From Halobacteriovorax sp. DA5 (GTDB lineage: Bacteria; Bdellovibrionota; Bacteriovoracia; Bacteriovoracales; Bacteriovoracaceae), in the NCBI RefSeq assembly GCF_002903145.1, contig NZ_PPDJ01000008.1, positions 286,219-350,218 of the forward strand: DNA of 64,000 nucleotides, given 5' to 3'. How positions within the stretch are numbered: the stretch's first letter is position 1; every line of letters begins with the position of its first letter. This document shows positions 44,458-53,767 of the stretch, piece by piece. The notes beneath the pieces are model-generated. The model searched no databases and was not told where the DNA came from. It saw nothing but the letters and a program-made list of their open reading frames with translations. The position numbers were made by a program, and so were the translations under genes.

Positions 44458-45296
44458 AAATCTACCTTCACTTCATTGAGTCCAATTACTTTCGCTGTGA
44501 ATACTTTATTTGTTTTTATGTTTTTCACTTTGATAAAATCTTGTAGCTTGCCTGTTGACATTGGAAGAGCTTGTCCTGTCAGTTTGATACCATTGGTGTT
44601 AAGTATGACTTTCACTGGAACGCCAAAAGAGACTAGGTTAATAGGGGATAAGTCTCTCTTATTAATTGTTTCACCCGGAGAGATAATTTTATTAGATTTA
44701 TAAAATGCTATCTCTTCTAAGTTTTTGAATACAGCTTTTTCATCTGTTGTATAAATAGTCTTCTCTTCAACATTATTTGTGTTGATTGATTTAAAGTTAA
44801 GACCAATTTCATTTTTTGCAACAATAGCTTTAATAGGCTTTTGAACAATTATTTCAAACCACTTAGCTACGCCATCAACAGATACTTTAAGTTTATTATG
44901 ACCAAGCTTGTTACACTCATTGCACATGAGCTCAATTGTTGTAAGGTTATCTGTTTGAAGAGTTTTAATAGGAGATCGTGATTTGAAATTAACTTTCCAA
45001 TCGTCTTGAATTGTAAACTGAGTTTTTACAATATCTTCCAAATCGATAATGACGGAATCTTTTGTCAGTAGATTTATGTCATTCTGCTTTAGGTCTCTGC
45101 TGTGATTCAAATAGAAGTTTCCACGAGCAGAGATAAGCATTTCGTTTAAGATCTCTAGTTGAGAACGGTTACAATTTTGTGATTCATATGGAATCTCAGA
45201 GTTTTCGACACGATAATTCTTTTGTGCCAGAGAAATCTCGCAAGAGTTCGCATAAGAAAAGCTTGTTATAAATGTTAGAAGAATTAGTTTAAACAC
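44454..45296 (-). CDS. flgA: Flagellar P-ring assembly chaperone FlgA
   Basis: The 280-residue protein has a Sec signal (LILLTFITSFSYA). A C-terminal SAF-type domain (about 190-280) carries KSNKIISPGETINKRDL, VSFGVPVKVILNTNGIKLTG and KVFTAKVIGLNEVKV. It assists FlgI ring assembly in the periplasm. The N-terminal half is divergent. It lies 17 bases after flgG. Confidence 0.88.
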   Translation of the reverse strand: MFKLILLTFITSFSYANSCEISLAQKNYRVENSEIPYESQNCNRSQLEILNEMLISARGNFYLNHSRDLKQNDINLLTKDSVIIDLEDIVKTQFTIQDDWKVNFKSRSPIKTLQTDNLTTIELMCNECNKLGHNKLKVSVDGVAKWFEIIVQKPIKAIVAKNEIGLNFKSINTNNVEEKTIYTTDEKAVFKNLEEIAFYKSNKIISPGETINKRDLSPINLVSFGVPVKVILNTNGIKLTGQALPMSTGKLQDFIKVKNIKTNKVFTAKVIGLNEVKVDL

Positions 45297-45313
45297 TCTC
45301 TCTCAACTTCCTA

Positions 45314-46159
45314 TTATCTTGTAATATTGTTTACTGTTTGTAGCATTTGATCTGCTACTCCCATTACTTTTGAGTTCATTTCATATGCCCTTTGGGCCTT
45401 GATAAGATCTGTCATTTCATTCATAAGACTAACATTTGCCATTTCAAGTGCACCTTGTTGCATTGAACCTGCATTATTTGTTCCTGCAATTCCTTGAATT
45501 GGTTGTCCACTTGCTGTTGTTTGACGATAGAAGTTCCCACCATCATTGTGTAGGCCTGGGTTATTTACAAATGTGAATACTGGAATTTGACCAACAACTT
45601 GTGGTTCAACTTGACCATTGAAGTATGCTTCAACGTTTCCATCGTTTCCGATACTCACAGATGCTACACCTGGTGGAAATGTAATTCCTGGAAATACTTG
45701 GTAACCCTGTTTAGAAACAAGTTGTCCTTGTGCATTTACATTGAATGCACCATCTCTTGTATAAACAATTTGTCCATTTGGTTTAATGATTCCAAAGAAG
45801 CCATCACCATTGATCATTAGATCAAATGGGTTATTTGTGATTTTTGGTGCTCCGGCCGAAAATACTTTTCTGACACCACTAATTTTCGATCCTGAACCTA
45901 CTTGTACACCTACTGTGTAATTTGAGTTTGCATCCGAACGTGATCCAGCTTCTGTAATTGTTTCATACATAAGATCTTCAGATTCAGCTCTTTGCTTCTT
46001 GTACCCAATTGTATTTAAGTTAGCGACGTTGTTAGAGATTGTGTTAACGTGCATCTCCTGAGTGGCCATCCCTGTTGCTGCAATATTAAGGGCCTTCATC
46101 ATTCCAAATGAATAACGGGCCATGAGTAAGAATGTAATAAAAAGAACAATATTTTTCAT
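45314..46159 (-). CDS. flgG: Flagellar distal rod protein FlgG, with an N-terminal extension
   Basis: The 281-residue protein has FlgG signatures: MMKALNIAATGMATQE, NNVANLNTIGYKKQR, GDGFFGI and a late SLMNEMTDLIKAQRAYEMN. It is preceded by 19 residues (MKNIVLFITFLLMARYSFG) that look like a Sec signal peptide. FlgG is normally exported by the flagellar type III system and starts at the second Met. The strong site GAGGTAGT before the ATG at 46159 favours the longer form; GGA before the internal ATGATG is weak. The true start is unsettled. Confidence 0.9.
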   Translation of the reverse strand: MKNIVLFITFLLMARYSFGMMKALNIAATGMATQEMHVNTISNNVANLNTIGYKKQRAESEDLMYETITEAGSRSDANSNYTVGVQVGSGSKISGVRKVFSAGAPKITNNPFDLMINGDGFFGIIKPNGQIVYTRDGAFNVNAQGQLVSKQGYQVFPGITFPPGVASVSIGNDGNVEAYFNGQVEPQVVGQIPVFTFVNNPGLHNDGGNFYRQTTASGQPIQGIAGTNNAGSMQQGALEMANVSLMNEMTDLIKAQRAYEMNSKVMGVADQMLQTVNNITR

Positions 46160-46165
46160 ACTACC

Positions 46166-46951
46166 TCAAAATTTGATCATTTCATTAACTGACTTAGAGC
46201 TAATTTGATCATAAGTTTTAATTGCTTTTTGTATTGATTCAAAATGACGGTGAGCTTTAATTAGCTCAGACATCTCAGACACGGCATTTACATTTGATTG
46301 TTCAATAAAGCCTTGGTGGACTGATGTATTAATCTGTTCTTTCAGATTACCTTCATTATTATTGATATAAAGTGAATTGCCTTCTTTTCTTAGTGCATGC
46401 ATATCATTGAATTCAGCAATATTTAGTGAACCAACTTGATTGTTATTAGCGTAGACTGCACCATCTAGAGCAAATGTAATATTTCTCGTTCCAGGTGGAA
46501 CTGATATTGGTTGGTTATCTTCTCTGTTTAAAACAGGATAGCCTTGCTGTGTTGTGATAACACCATCTTGACGTAGTGAAAGAGTTCCGCGCCTTGTGTA
46601 GCGCACACCTTTAGGTGTTTCAATGGCGAGAAATCCATTTCCACGAAGTCCAATATCTAACGGATTGCTAGTAGGAGATAATGTACCTTGCGTAAAATTT
46701 GTGAATGACCCATCTACCTTAACCATGGCATGCTCTGCTCCATAGCTTCGATAGAAGTCTTCAGGGGCCCATTCCTTATTAGGTAAATCAATATCTTCAA
46801 CACCTTTATCTAGTGCTGTTAAGTATTCTTTGAAAGCGAGTTGATCTTTTTTAAATCCAGGCGTGTTTGCGTTTGCAACATTATTGGCAATTGTATCAAC
46901 TTTCTGTTGTTGTGCGATTGCACCGGATAGCGGTACCCATAATTCTTTCAT
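46166..46951 (-). CDS. flgF: Flagellar proximal rod protein FlgF
   Basis: The protein has 261 residues from the ATG at 46951, with AGGAGG 4 bases upstream. It has the rod signature MKELWVPLSGAIAQQQKVD then NNVANANTPGFKKDQL, GNGFLAIETP, and the C-terminal VNAVSEMSELIKAHRHFES. It is the first gene of the minus-strand flagellar operon that runs through flgG-A-H-I-J-M-N-K-L. A sigma-54-like site sits about 32 bases before the start. Confidence 0.92.
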   Translation of the reverse strand: MKELWVPLSGAIAQQQKVDTIANNVANANTPGFKKDQLAFKEYLTALDKGVEDIDLPNKEWAPEDFYRSYGAEHAMVKVDGSFTNFTQGTLSPTSNPLDIGLRGNGFLAIETPKGVRYTRRGTLSLRQDGVITTQQGYPVLNREDNQPISVPPGTRNITFALDGAVYANNNQVGSLNIAEFNDMHALRKEGNSLYINNNEGNLKEQINTSVHQGFIEQSNVNAVSEMSELIKAHRHFESIQKAIKTYDQISSKSVNEMIKF

Positions 46952-46982
46952 CTGCCCTCCTGGCAAATTCTTCTTTAACTAT

Positions 46983-46998
46983 ACCAATCGGGGTGCCA
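46983..46998 (-). promoter_or_regulatory. Candidate sigma-54 promoter of the flagellar operon
   Basis: On the minus strand, TGGCACCCCGATTGGT matches TGGCAYRN4TTGCW at all but two bases. The -12 GC is GG, and one purine position is C. Transcription would begin near 46971, leaving about 20 bases before flgF with AGGAGG inside. This spacing is nearly the same as at 3884. Confidence 0.45.
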
Positions 46999-47133
46999 AA
47001 TTACCTACATAGGTAAAAATGACCCATGATGTAAGTAGTGATTATCACACCTTTTTATTTAAAGAATATGCAAAGTATGGGAATATTAGTTCACATTGGA
47101 ATTATTAATGTTGAATTTATGACACGGTGAGAT

Positions 47134-47343
47134 ATGGCCAAGAAAATTGATATTGAACAAAATTTAAAGAGATTAGAAGAACTAGTTCACGGACTTGAGT
47201 CGGGAGAACTTACTCTAGACGATAGTTTAAAAAACTTTGAAGAAGGGGTTAAGCTATATACTGATAGTAAGGGCTACTTAGAAAAAGTTGAAAAGAAAGT
47301 TCTAGAATTAACAGATAAGTTAGAAGAAAAAGAAATTGAATAA
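47134..47343 (+). CDS. xseB: Exodeoxyribonuclease VII small subunit
   Basis: The 69-residue protein is of the usual XseB length and pattern: LKRLEELVHGLESGELTLDD then SLKNFEEGVKLYTDSKGYLEKV. It forms a coiled helical hairpin that binds XseA to degrade single-stranded DNA. No xseA gene is in the window. GGTGAG precedes the ATG. It overlaps the next gene by 8 bases. Confidence 0.92.
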   Translation: MAKKIDIEQNLKRLEELVHGLESGELTLDDSLKNFEEGVKLYTDSKGYLEKVEKKVLELTDKLEEKEIE

Positions 47344-48115
47344 GCTAAATTTCATTCTTATATTTTTTGTTTTTGTCTTCTTAAGTAATACTTGCCAAAA
47401 ACAACCTGAAGAAGAACAAAGAGTGGTCACAATCTCAGTCGATGCAGAGGAAACAAATATAATTCCTTCTGTCGATGAGCAGTCATCTTATACTGAGTAT
47501 GGGCCTGGTCAGGTCAATCCAAATACACAAGCGTTACAAACTTCTGAAAAAATCAATACAGTAGGAATCATTATTGGTGCAAGTTCAGATTTTGATACTG
47601 ATGTTATGGACTATGTTTCATGCCTGCTTAAAAATGATGTGAAAATTAATTTTGTTGCTGGTATTGGTAGTTCTTCGGCAATAGCAGCAATGTTAGCTCA
47701 AACAAAGAAGCCTGAACTTGTTAAGTGGAAGTTCTTTAGATTGAAAGAACGTACGAATGCACAAGAAATTGTAGAAAATTTAGAGCTAGATGCTAGGACA
47801 ATAAAGAAGTCTAGTATCGCCTACTACTTAACAACAGTAGGAGTGAACGGTAACATCACTTTTATGACGAAGGGTAATATTGTCGAAGGCTTAAAAAATA
47901 ATATTGAAAATAATAAGAAAATACTGGCCGCTCAAATTGAAATAACAAATGAAGATATCGCTCGTTTAATTGCCCAGAGAGTGTTCGTGTTTTCATATGA
48001 GAAAAACTTATCGGTTTCGAAAAATCAGATAAATGGTAAAATGATTCAAATCAATATGCCTAAGCAAAATTTTAGCTTAATGAAGAAGTGTGAAATTATA
48101 AAAGAGAATTTATGA
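47336..48115 (+). CDS. Patatin-like lipoprotein lacking the nucleophile motif
   Basis: The 259-residue lipoprotein starts at a TTG inside the end of xseB and has a lipobox (LSNTC, Cys near 20). From about 76 the order INTVGIIIGASSDFDTDVMD then INFVAGIGSSSAIAAMLA follows the start of patatin-type lipases (RssA-like). GxSxG is replaced by GIGSS, however, and the first oxyanion Gly run is altered. It is probably not an active esterase. It overlaps the PBP1A gene by 4 bases. The family call is tentative. Confidence 0.5.
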   Translation: MNKLNFILIFFVFVFLSNTCQKQPEEEQRVVTISVDAEETNIIPSVDEQSSYTEYGPGQVNPNTQALQTSEKINTVGIIIGASSDFDTDVMDYVSCLLKNDVKINFVAGIGSSSAIAAMLAQTKKPELVKWKFFRLKERTNAQEIVENLELDARTIKKSSIAYYLTTVGVNGNITFMTKGNIVEGLKNNIENNKKILAAQIEITNEDIARLIAQRVFVFSYEKNLSVSKNQINGKMIQINMPKQNFSLMKKCEIIKENL

Positions 48116-50853
48116 AACATTTAAAAAGATTATTAGTATTAATGTCCTTCTTGGTTTTATTTGGAGGATTATTTGTTTTTTCAATACTAGTATACTTTTC
48201 TTTTACGTTACCAAAAATTAGTAGTCTTGCAGATTATAATCCACCAATCAAATCGAAAATTCTTTCAAAAGATGGTGTTGTTTTATATGACATTGGAAAA
48301 GAGAATAGAGAAGTCGTTGAGTTTAATGAGATACCTCCGCGAATTGTTGATTCCTTCTTATCTGCGGAAGATTCAAATTTCTACAATCATGATGGTGTTG
48401 ATTACTTTGGAGTACTAAGGGCTCTAGTCGCTAACTTGAAAGCGGGGCGTGTTGTTCAGGGTGGTTCAACAATTACGCAACAGGTAGCTAAGTCACTTTT
48501 ACTTTCATCAGAAAGATCAATTACAAGAAAGATTAAAGACTTTCTTTTAGCTCAAAAAATTGAAAAGAGATTTAATAAGGAAGAGATTTTATTTCTTTAT
48601 CTAAACCAAGTTTATCTTGGTGGTGGATACTATGGAGTAAAGTCTGCATTTCGTGGCTACTTTAATAAGGAATTAAATGAAGCAACCGTTGCTGAGTCAG
48701 CACTAATTGCAGGGCTACTTGTTGCTCCTGGTAAGTATTCTCCTTATCGTAATCCACAACATGCAAAAACGAGACAGGCATATGTTCTTGGCCGTATGTT
48801 TGCGAATAAGAAAATTACTAAAGAAGAATATCAAGCTGCCCTAAAAGAAAAAATCAAGTATCAGCTTAGAAAAAATAGTCCATTCCTTGCGGGATATTTC
48901 ACTGACTGGGTACGTAGACAGGCAATTGATATTGTTGGAGAAGAGAAGTTTTTAACTGAAGGCTTCACTGTTCAGACAACTCTTAATTATGACCTTCAAA
49001 AGACTGCTGAAGAAAATATCAAGATCGGTGCTGAAGAAATTGATAAACGCCAAGGTTTCCAAGGACCAATCGGTCATATCGAACTAGAAGAACTTGATAA
49101 GTATATTGAAGAGTTTCGAGTTGAGCTTTACAAAGATAAGTCTAATTATTTTACACTTTCTGAAAATAATGAAAGGGAATATGAACTGCAATTAAAAGAA
49201 GATGAACTCGCAGTACTTAAAGAGTTCACACAAGAGCATATGTCAAAGCTCTACTCTTCGAGATTCTATCCTGGTTATAATGCTGATGATCAGTTATTAG
49301 GTCAACTTGAAAAGGATAAGTTGTATAAAGCAGTAGTGCTTCGTCTTGATGGCCGTATGAGAAATATTATTATTTCTGTAGGTGGTATTACTGGAGTAAT
49401 CCCTTATGAATCATTTCGTTGGGCACACGAAAGAAAATATACGGATGCACGTAAGTATTTCCCATATATAAAGAACCCTAATGATATTTTAAAGAAAGGG
49501 GATATTATTCATGTAAAGATTAAAGATTTCAGCACGAAGTTTTCAGAACATGTCTATTCACAATATGCCAATACTTATAAAAAGCTAAAAGATTATAAAA
49601 CATTAGAAGAGCAAATGTATTTAGAGTGTACGCTTGAGCAAGAACCTAAAGTTCAAGCTGCTTTAATGAGTTTGAACCCATTTACTGGTGAAGTGATTTC
49701 AATGGTTGGTGGTGTTGATTTCGATAAAAGTGAATTTAACCGTGCACTACAATCTAAGCGTCAACCTGGTTCTGCCTTTAAACCGCTTCTGTTTGCCGCT
49801 GCTTTAGAAAATGGTTATCAACCCAATACAATCATTCTTGATACTCCAGAAGCACTTGGAGGAGCTAATCAGGCCCTTAATTGGAAACCAAGAAATTATG
49901 ATGGTAAATTTAAAGGTCCAATGACTTTTAGAGAGTCACTTGAATACAGTCGAAATATTCCAACAATTAAGATTGCTCTTGATCTTGGAATGGATAAGAT
50001 TTTTAACTATCTAGATCGAATCAATTTTCATGCAGATATGCCAAATGATATGTCGATTTCTCTTGGCTCTTTTGGTGTAACGTTGCTAGAAATGATTCGT
50101 GCATACTCTATCTTCCCTAATGGAGGAAAGAAGGTTCTGCCGAAATCAATTATTTCAATTACAGATAGAAATGGAAAAGAGTATTACTTTCAAGATGACT
50201 TTGCGACTCAGTCAAAACTTGAGCTAGAAAAATTAGCTAAAGAGTCAAAGAATCTAAATCAAACTGAAAATGTACGTGAGAAAGAAGGTGATTCTCATAA
50301 TGAGTTTGAAAAAGAAGCAGTCAATCCGTATTTATTAAATTTAGATGAAGAACAGGTATACGATCCAAGATTAGCATTTATTATGACTAACCTTTTAAAG
50401 GGTGTTGTTCATAATGGTACAGGACGAGGCGCTCTAAGTGTAAGTCAATTCTTAGGTGGTAAAACAGGTACAACAAGTAGTTATGTGGACGCTTGGTTCT
50501 TAGGATTTTCTCAAAATATCGTAACAGGTGTTTGGACGGGGATGGATGATAACCAAACTATGGGATGGCCGGAAACAGGAACAAGAGCTTCGATGCCAAT
50601 TTGGAAATCATATATGCAACGTTCTATTCAGATCTACGGTGAAAGAGACTTCCAAATGCCTCCAGGAATTGTGAATGTTTCGATCGATAAGAAGACAGGT
50701 GAGTTAGCAAATGGCTCTGGATCAAAGTTTTTGGAAAGTTTTGTTGAAGGAACTGAACCTGGCTCTAATTCTAAGAATAACTTCTTTAAAAAAGAGGAAA
50801 ATAGTCAAGAAACAGGTGCAATTCTTGAAGATGACGATTTCTTTAACAATTAA
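48112..50853 (+). CDS. mrcA: Penicillin-binding protein 1A (glycosyltransferase-transpeptidase)
   Basis: The 913-residue protein has a membrane helix near 10-30. The glycosyltransferase domain (about 50-230) has EDSNFYNHDGVDYFG and GGSTITQQVAK. A middle OB-like region follows, then the transpeptidase domain with SxxK (GSAFKP near 556), SRN near 614 and KTGT near 785. Length and order are those of PBP1A. It polymerises and cross-links peptidoglycan at the inner membrane. The gene overlaps the patatin-like gene upstream by 4 bases. Confidence 0.96.
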   Translation: MKHLKRLLVLMSFLVLFGGLFVFSILVYFSFTLPKISSLADYNPPIKSKILSKDGVVLYDIGKENREVVEFNEIPPRIVDSFLSAEDSNFYNHDGVDYFGVLRALVANLKAGRVVQGGSTITQQVAKSLLLSSERSITRKIKDFLLAQKIEKRFNKEEILFLYLNQVYLGGGYYGVKSAFRGYFNKELNEATVAESALIAGLLVAPGKYSPYRNPQHAKTRQAYVLGRMFANKKITKEEYQAALKEKIKYQLRKNSPFLAGYFTDWVRRQAIDIVGEEKFLTEGFTVQTTLNYDLQKTAEENIKIGAEEIDKRQGFQGPIGHIELEELDKYIEEFRVELYKDKSNYFTLSENNEREYELQLKEDELAVLKEFTQEHMSKLYSSRFYPGYNADDQLLGQLEKDKLYKAVVLRLDGRMRNIIISVGGITGVIPYESFRWAHERKYTDARKYFPYIKNPNDILKKGDIIHVKIKDFSTKFSEHVYSQYANTYKKLKDYKTLEEQMYLECTLEQEPKVQAALMSLNPFTGEVISMVGGVDFDKSEFNRALQSKRQPGSAFKPLLFAAALENGYQPNTIILDTPEALGGANQALNWKPRNYDGKFKGPMTFRESLEYSRNIPTIKIALDLGMDKIFNYLDRINFHADMPNDMSISLGSFGVTLLEMIRAYSIFPNGGKKVLPKSIISITDRNGKEYYFQDDFATQSKLELEKLAKESKNLNQTENVREKEGDSHNEFEKEAVNPYLLNLDEEQVYDPRLAFIMTNLLKGVVHNGTGRGALSVSQFLGGKTGTTSSYVDAWFLGFSQNIVTGVWTGMDDNQTMGWPETGTRASMPIWKSYMQRSIQIYGERDFQMPPGIVNVSIDKKTGELANGSGSKFLESFVEGTEPGSNSKNNFFKKEENSQETGAILEDDDFFNN

Positions 50854-50883
50854 TCAAAATATGTAGTAAATTTTTCGATATTT

Positions 50884-50921
50884 TCTCCGAGAAGGCTAAA
50901 GAATACTTAGTTTCTCGGAGA
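50884..50921 (+). promoter_or_regulatory. Hairpin covering the ribosome binding site of the TonB-like gene
   Basis: TCTCCGAGAA (50884-50893) and TTCTCGGAGA (50912-50921) are a perfect 10-bp inverted repeat with an 18-base loop. The second arm contains the GGAG ribosome binding site for the TTG at 50926. No T run follows, so it is not a terminator. Confidence 0.65.
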
Positions 50922-50925
50922 CACT

Positions 50926-51816
50926 TTGGAATTAGTTCATAAAAATCACAAGACATATATATATCTAGCAATAGCTCTATCGCTAGTTGTACATATCTCT
51001 TTGATGCCTTCAAAGCTAACTTCAATTTCTTTGTCATTAACTAAACCACAAGAAGAAAAAGAACCTGAGCGAATCCGTCTAAGACTTAATAGAGATAAGC
51101 CTCGTCAGATCGTGACAGCGGCCAAGACAAATCAAGAACTCGCAGATGATGCAAAATACTTGAGTGAAACAAATAATAAAGTCGATCGTGAAACGAAGGC
51201 GAAGGAAGTTGCTGCATTTAACATCGGTGGTGTCGGTAACTCAAAAATTGATCAAAAGAAACAGGGTTCAAAGACAAAGAAGAAAGAGCAACGTAAAATG
51301 ACAAAGTCAAAATCTGGTCGAATCAGTTTTGAAGACTTTGCAGTCGCACAAAATTCTCCCCTCCAAAAGGATCAAAACCTAGTTAAAGGTACTAAGACAG
51401 GTAGCAAGAACCACAGAGGTATTGCTAGTTCAAATGATCACCTTGAAGATGTTAAATTAGGTGATTTCACTAAACTAAATACAGTTGAATATAAATACTA
51501 CGGTTTCTACTTCAGAATTAAGCAACAGTTAGAGCAACATTGGGGCGCTACTCTGCGAGAAAAGATGGAGTCCTTATATCGTCAAAATCGTCGTGGACCA
51601 GCTGGTGAAAAATTTCTCACAAATGTACGTGTCGTTTTAGATAATGACGGTAAGATTATTAACGTTATTGTAAATGGTACTTCTGGAGTTAAAGAATTAG
51701 ATGACGCCGCTGTAGAAGCTTTCAATAAGGCCGGGCCATTTCCTAACCCACCATCTGGTTTAGTTAAAAATGGTCACGCAAATATTGATTGGGGTTTTGC
51801 AGTTACAAAGAACTAA
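50926..51816 (+). CDS. TonB-like envelope protein
   Basis: The 296-residue protein starts at a TTG, 5 bases after GGAG. It has one N-terminal membrane helix (about 10-28, TYIYLAIALSLVVHISLMPS) and a long Lys-rich flexible region. The C-terminal domain (about 185-290) follows the TonB/TolA pattern (HWGATLREKMES, TNVRVVLDNDGKIINVIVNG, DDAAVEAFNKAGPFPNPPSG). It would link inner-membrane energy to an outer-membrane partner. A hairpin sequesters its ribosome binding site, so translation is probably regulated. ExbB/D genes are not here. Confidence 0.82.
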   Translation: MELVHKNHKTYIYLAIALSLVVHISLMPSKLTSISLSLTKPQEEKEPERIRLRLNRDKPRQIVTAAKTNQELADDAKYLSETNNKVDRETKAKEVAAFNIGGVGNSKIDQKKQGSKTKKKEQRKMTKSKSGRISFEDFAVAQNSPLQKDQNLVKGTKTGSKNHRGIASSNDHLEDVKLGDFTKLNTVEYKYYGFYFRIKQQLEQHWGATLREKMESLYRQNRRGPAGEKFLTNVRVVLDNDGKIINVIVNGTSGVKELDDAAVEAFNKAGPFPNPPSGLVKNGHANIDWGFAVTKN

Positions 51817-51819
51817 GTC

Positions 51820-52113
51820 TTAGTGCTTTGTATTTCCTTTAAGCATCTTCTTAATGTTGTTAATACCTTCCATGAGAACGTAGTCAGTCCAAACCTGATC
51901 TAATTCTTTAATCGTTTCAACGATTTTAATAGCGGCTTGATCGTATGAGATACGATCTGTCTCTGCTAGTTGTTGAATGGCATTTGAGATTGCAGCAATA
52001 GCAGACGAATTACAAGCTTGGTTTAATCTATCCTCATAAGTAGTATCGATCTTTTTCTCTTTACCCTTGATGATTGCAGTATTGATTAGCTGAATAGATT
52101 CTTGATTATGCAT
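51820..52113 (-). CDS. Hypothetical protein (97 aa)
   Basis: This 97-residue helical cytosolic protein (ESIQLINTAIIKGKEKKIDT, SSAIAAISNAIQQLAETDRI, IKIVETIKELDQVWTDYVLM) shows no known motif. It lies between the convergent TonB-like gene and the glycine cleavage operon. Bases 52114-52240 carry only a 28-codon frame without a binding site. Confidence 0.6.
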   Translation of the reverse strand: MHNQESIQLINTAIIKGKEKKIDTTYEDRLNQACNSSAIAAISNAIQQLAETDRISYDQAAIKIVETIKELDQVWTDYVLMEGINNIKKMLKGNTKH

Positions 52114-52242
52114 TTAATACCTGTCTCTATTTAATGATGAACATTGGAGATTGCGAGTATGAAGCCTTCGTAGGACTTCGTAAAGGAAAAAGTTGGTCAA
52201 TTGAAAATATTTTTAAGATATAAATTTGTAAGTTACTGAAAT

Positions 52243-52269
52243 AAAAAAATGCCCTCATTTCGAGGGCAT
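52243..52269 (-). terminator. Intrinsic terminator of the folD-gcvT-gcvH operon
   Basis: ATGCCCTC and GAGGGCAT arms (52249-52269). The T run is on the minus strand (A run at 52243-52249), after gcvH. Confidence 0.8.
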
Positions 52270-52300
52270 ATGTAAGAATTTGAAATAGATTTTATTTTGT

Positions 52301-52681
52301 TTATTCTTGACAAAGGCTTTCGTATTCTTCGTTAGAAAGTAACTCAGAAAGCTCTTCTTGATCTGTAATTTTAACTTTTATCATCCAAGATTCATATGGT
52401 TCAGAGTTTAAATTATCTGGTGAATCTGGTAGTTCTTCATTGATTTCAGTGATAACACCTGAAACCGGAATATAAAGATCACTTGCCGATTTAATTGATT
52501 CAACAACACCAAAAGTGTCGTCTTTTGAGAACTCTTGACCTACTTCTGGTAGCTCAACAAAAACAATATCACCTAAAGAGTTTTGAGCGAAATCTGTAAT
52601 ACCTACAGTTACGATATCACCTTCAATCTTTGCCCATTCGTGCTCTTTTGTATATTTAAGATCAGTTGGAATATTAGTCAT
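52301..52681 (-). CDS. gcvH: Glycine cleavage system H protein
   Basis: The 126-residue protein has the GcvH plan: TKEHEWAKIEGDIVTVGITD, LGDIVFVELPEVGQ, and the lipoyl-Lys in GVVESIKSASDLYIP near 64. It carries the methylamine intermediate between the P, T and L proteins. It shares one base with the gcvT stop. The P protein is not encoded in this window. Confidence 0.97.
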   Translation of the reverse strand: MTNIPTDLKYTKEHEWAKIEGDIVTVGITDFAQNSLGDIVFVELPEVGQEFSKDDTFGVVESIKSASDLYIPVSGVITEINEELPDSPDNLNSEPYESWMIKVKITDQEELSELLSNEEYESLCQE

Positions 52682-53751
52682 TATTTGTGCCCTCCGGTAA
52701 CAAATGGTTTTGTATGATAGTTTGAATCTATTACATTCTTTCGAATTTGTATTCTAAATTTCTTATTTTCAGGAAATAAATCACGCTTAACTAGCCCTAG
52801 GCAAATTCCTTGAGAGTTAGTTACTGACATCGTACCACTTGTTACTTTACCGATAACTTGATCTTGGTCATTTAGAATCTCGTAACCTTCTCTTGGAATA
52901 CCTTTATCAATAGAAAGTTTAACTAGTCTATAGTTTGCAGCGGCTTCTAATAGTGCTTCCTTTCCAATAAATCTTTCTTTATTTAGTTTAACAGTCCACT
53001 TTAGAGCAGCATCGAGTGGAGTTAATTCGTCATTAAGCTCATGGCCATATAGTGGATAACAAACTTCAAGTCTAAGAACATCACGTGATGCTAGGCCACA
53101 AGGTGTAACTTGTGCACTTAAAAGATCCGACCATAGTTTCTGTATTGTTTCATGTGAACCAAATACTTCGAATCCATCTTCACCAGTGTATCCTGTTCTT
53201 GCCATGATTACCGCAGCACCATTCCAATTACTTTCATAAGCAGAGTAGTAAGCAGCATTTTTAACAGAATCAAAACCTAGTTTAGAAAGTACTTCTTCAG
53301 TTTTAGGACCTTGAATCGCAAGAAGAGAATAGTCATCAGACTGATTTGTTAGTTCAATATCAAAACCTTCCGTTTTCGAAGATATCCAATTCCAATCTTT
53401 TTCAATATTGGCCGCATTTACACAAATTAAAACTTTTTGTTCTTCAAGTTTATATGCAATAAGGTCATCAATTACTGTTCCATTTTCACGGCATAGTGGC
53501 GAGTAAACAGCTTTTCCTGTTTCCGCATTAGTAAAATCGTTAGTGATAACATAGTCAACGAAGGCTACAGCATCTGGACCAGTTACAAAGAATTCACCCA
53601 TATGTGAAACATCGAAAACACCGATGTTGCTTCTTACGGCTTCAACTTCTGCTTTTACTCCAGCGTACTGAATAGGCATTTCATAACCTGCAAAGTCTGC
53701 CATTTTTGCCTTAAGGTCGCGATGCGCCTGTGTAAGTGATGTTTGTTTCAT
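52681..53751 (-). CDS. gcvT: Glycine cleavage system T protein (aminomethyltransferase)
   Basis: The 356-residue protein has GcvT features: [46 protein letters not shown] near 199-211, [20 protein letters not shown], and [20 protein letters not shown]. It moves a methylene group from the H-protein intermediate to tetrahydrofolate. It is 16 bases after folD, which uses the product. Confidence 0.96.
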   Translation of the reverse strand: MKQTSLTQAHRDLKAKMADFAGYEMPIQYAGVKAEVEAVRSNIGVFDVSHMGEFFVTGPDAVAFVDYVITNDFTNAETGKAVYSPLCRENGTVIDDLIAYKLEEQKVLICVNAANIEKDWNWISSKTEGFDIELTNQSDDYSLLAIQGPKTEEVLSKLGFDSVKNAAYYSAYESNWNGAAVIMARTGYTGEDGFEVFGSHETIQKLWSDLLSAQVTPCGLASRDVLRLEVCYPLYGHELNDELTPLDAALKWTVKLNKERFIGKEALLEAAANYRLVKLSIDKGIPREGYEILNDQDQVIGKVTSGTMSVTNSQGICLGLVKRDLFPENKKFRIQIRKNVIDSNYHTKPFVTGGHK

Positions 53752-53767
53752 AAATTTCCTTAGGTTT

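Noticed and set aside
52134..52220. A 28-29-codon plus-strand frame (MNIGDCEYEAFVGLRKG...)
   Set aside because: It lacks a ribosome binding site and family features, and is too short to support.
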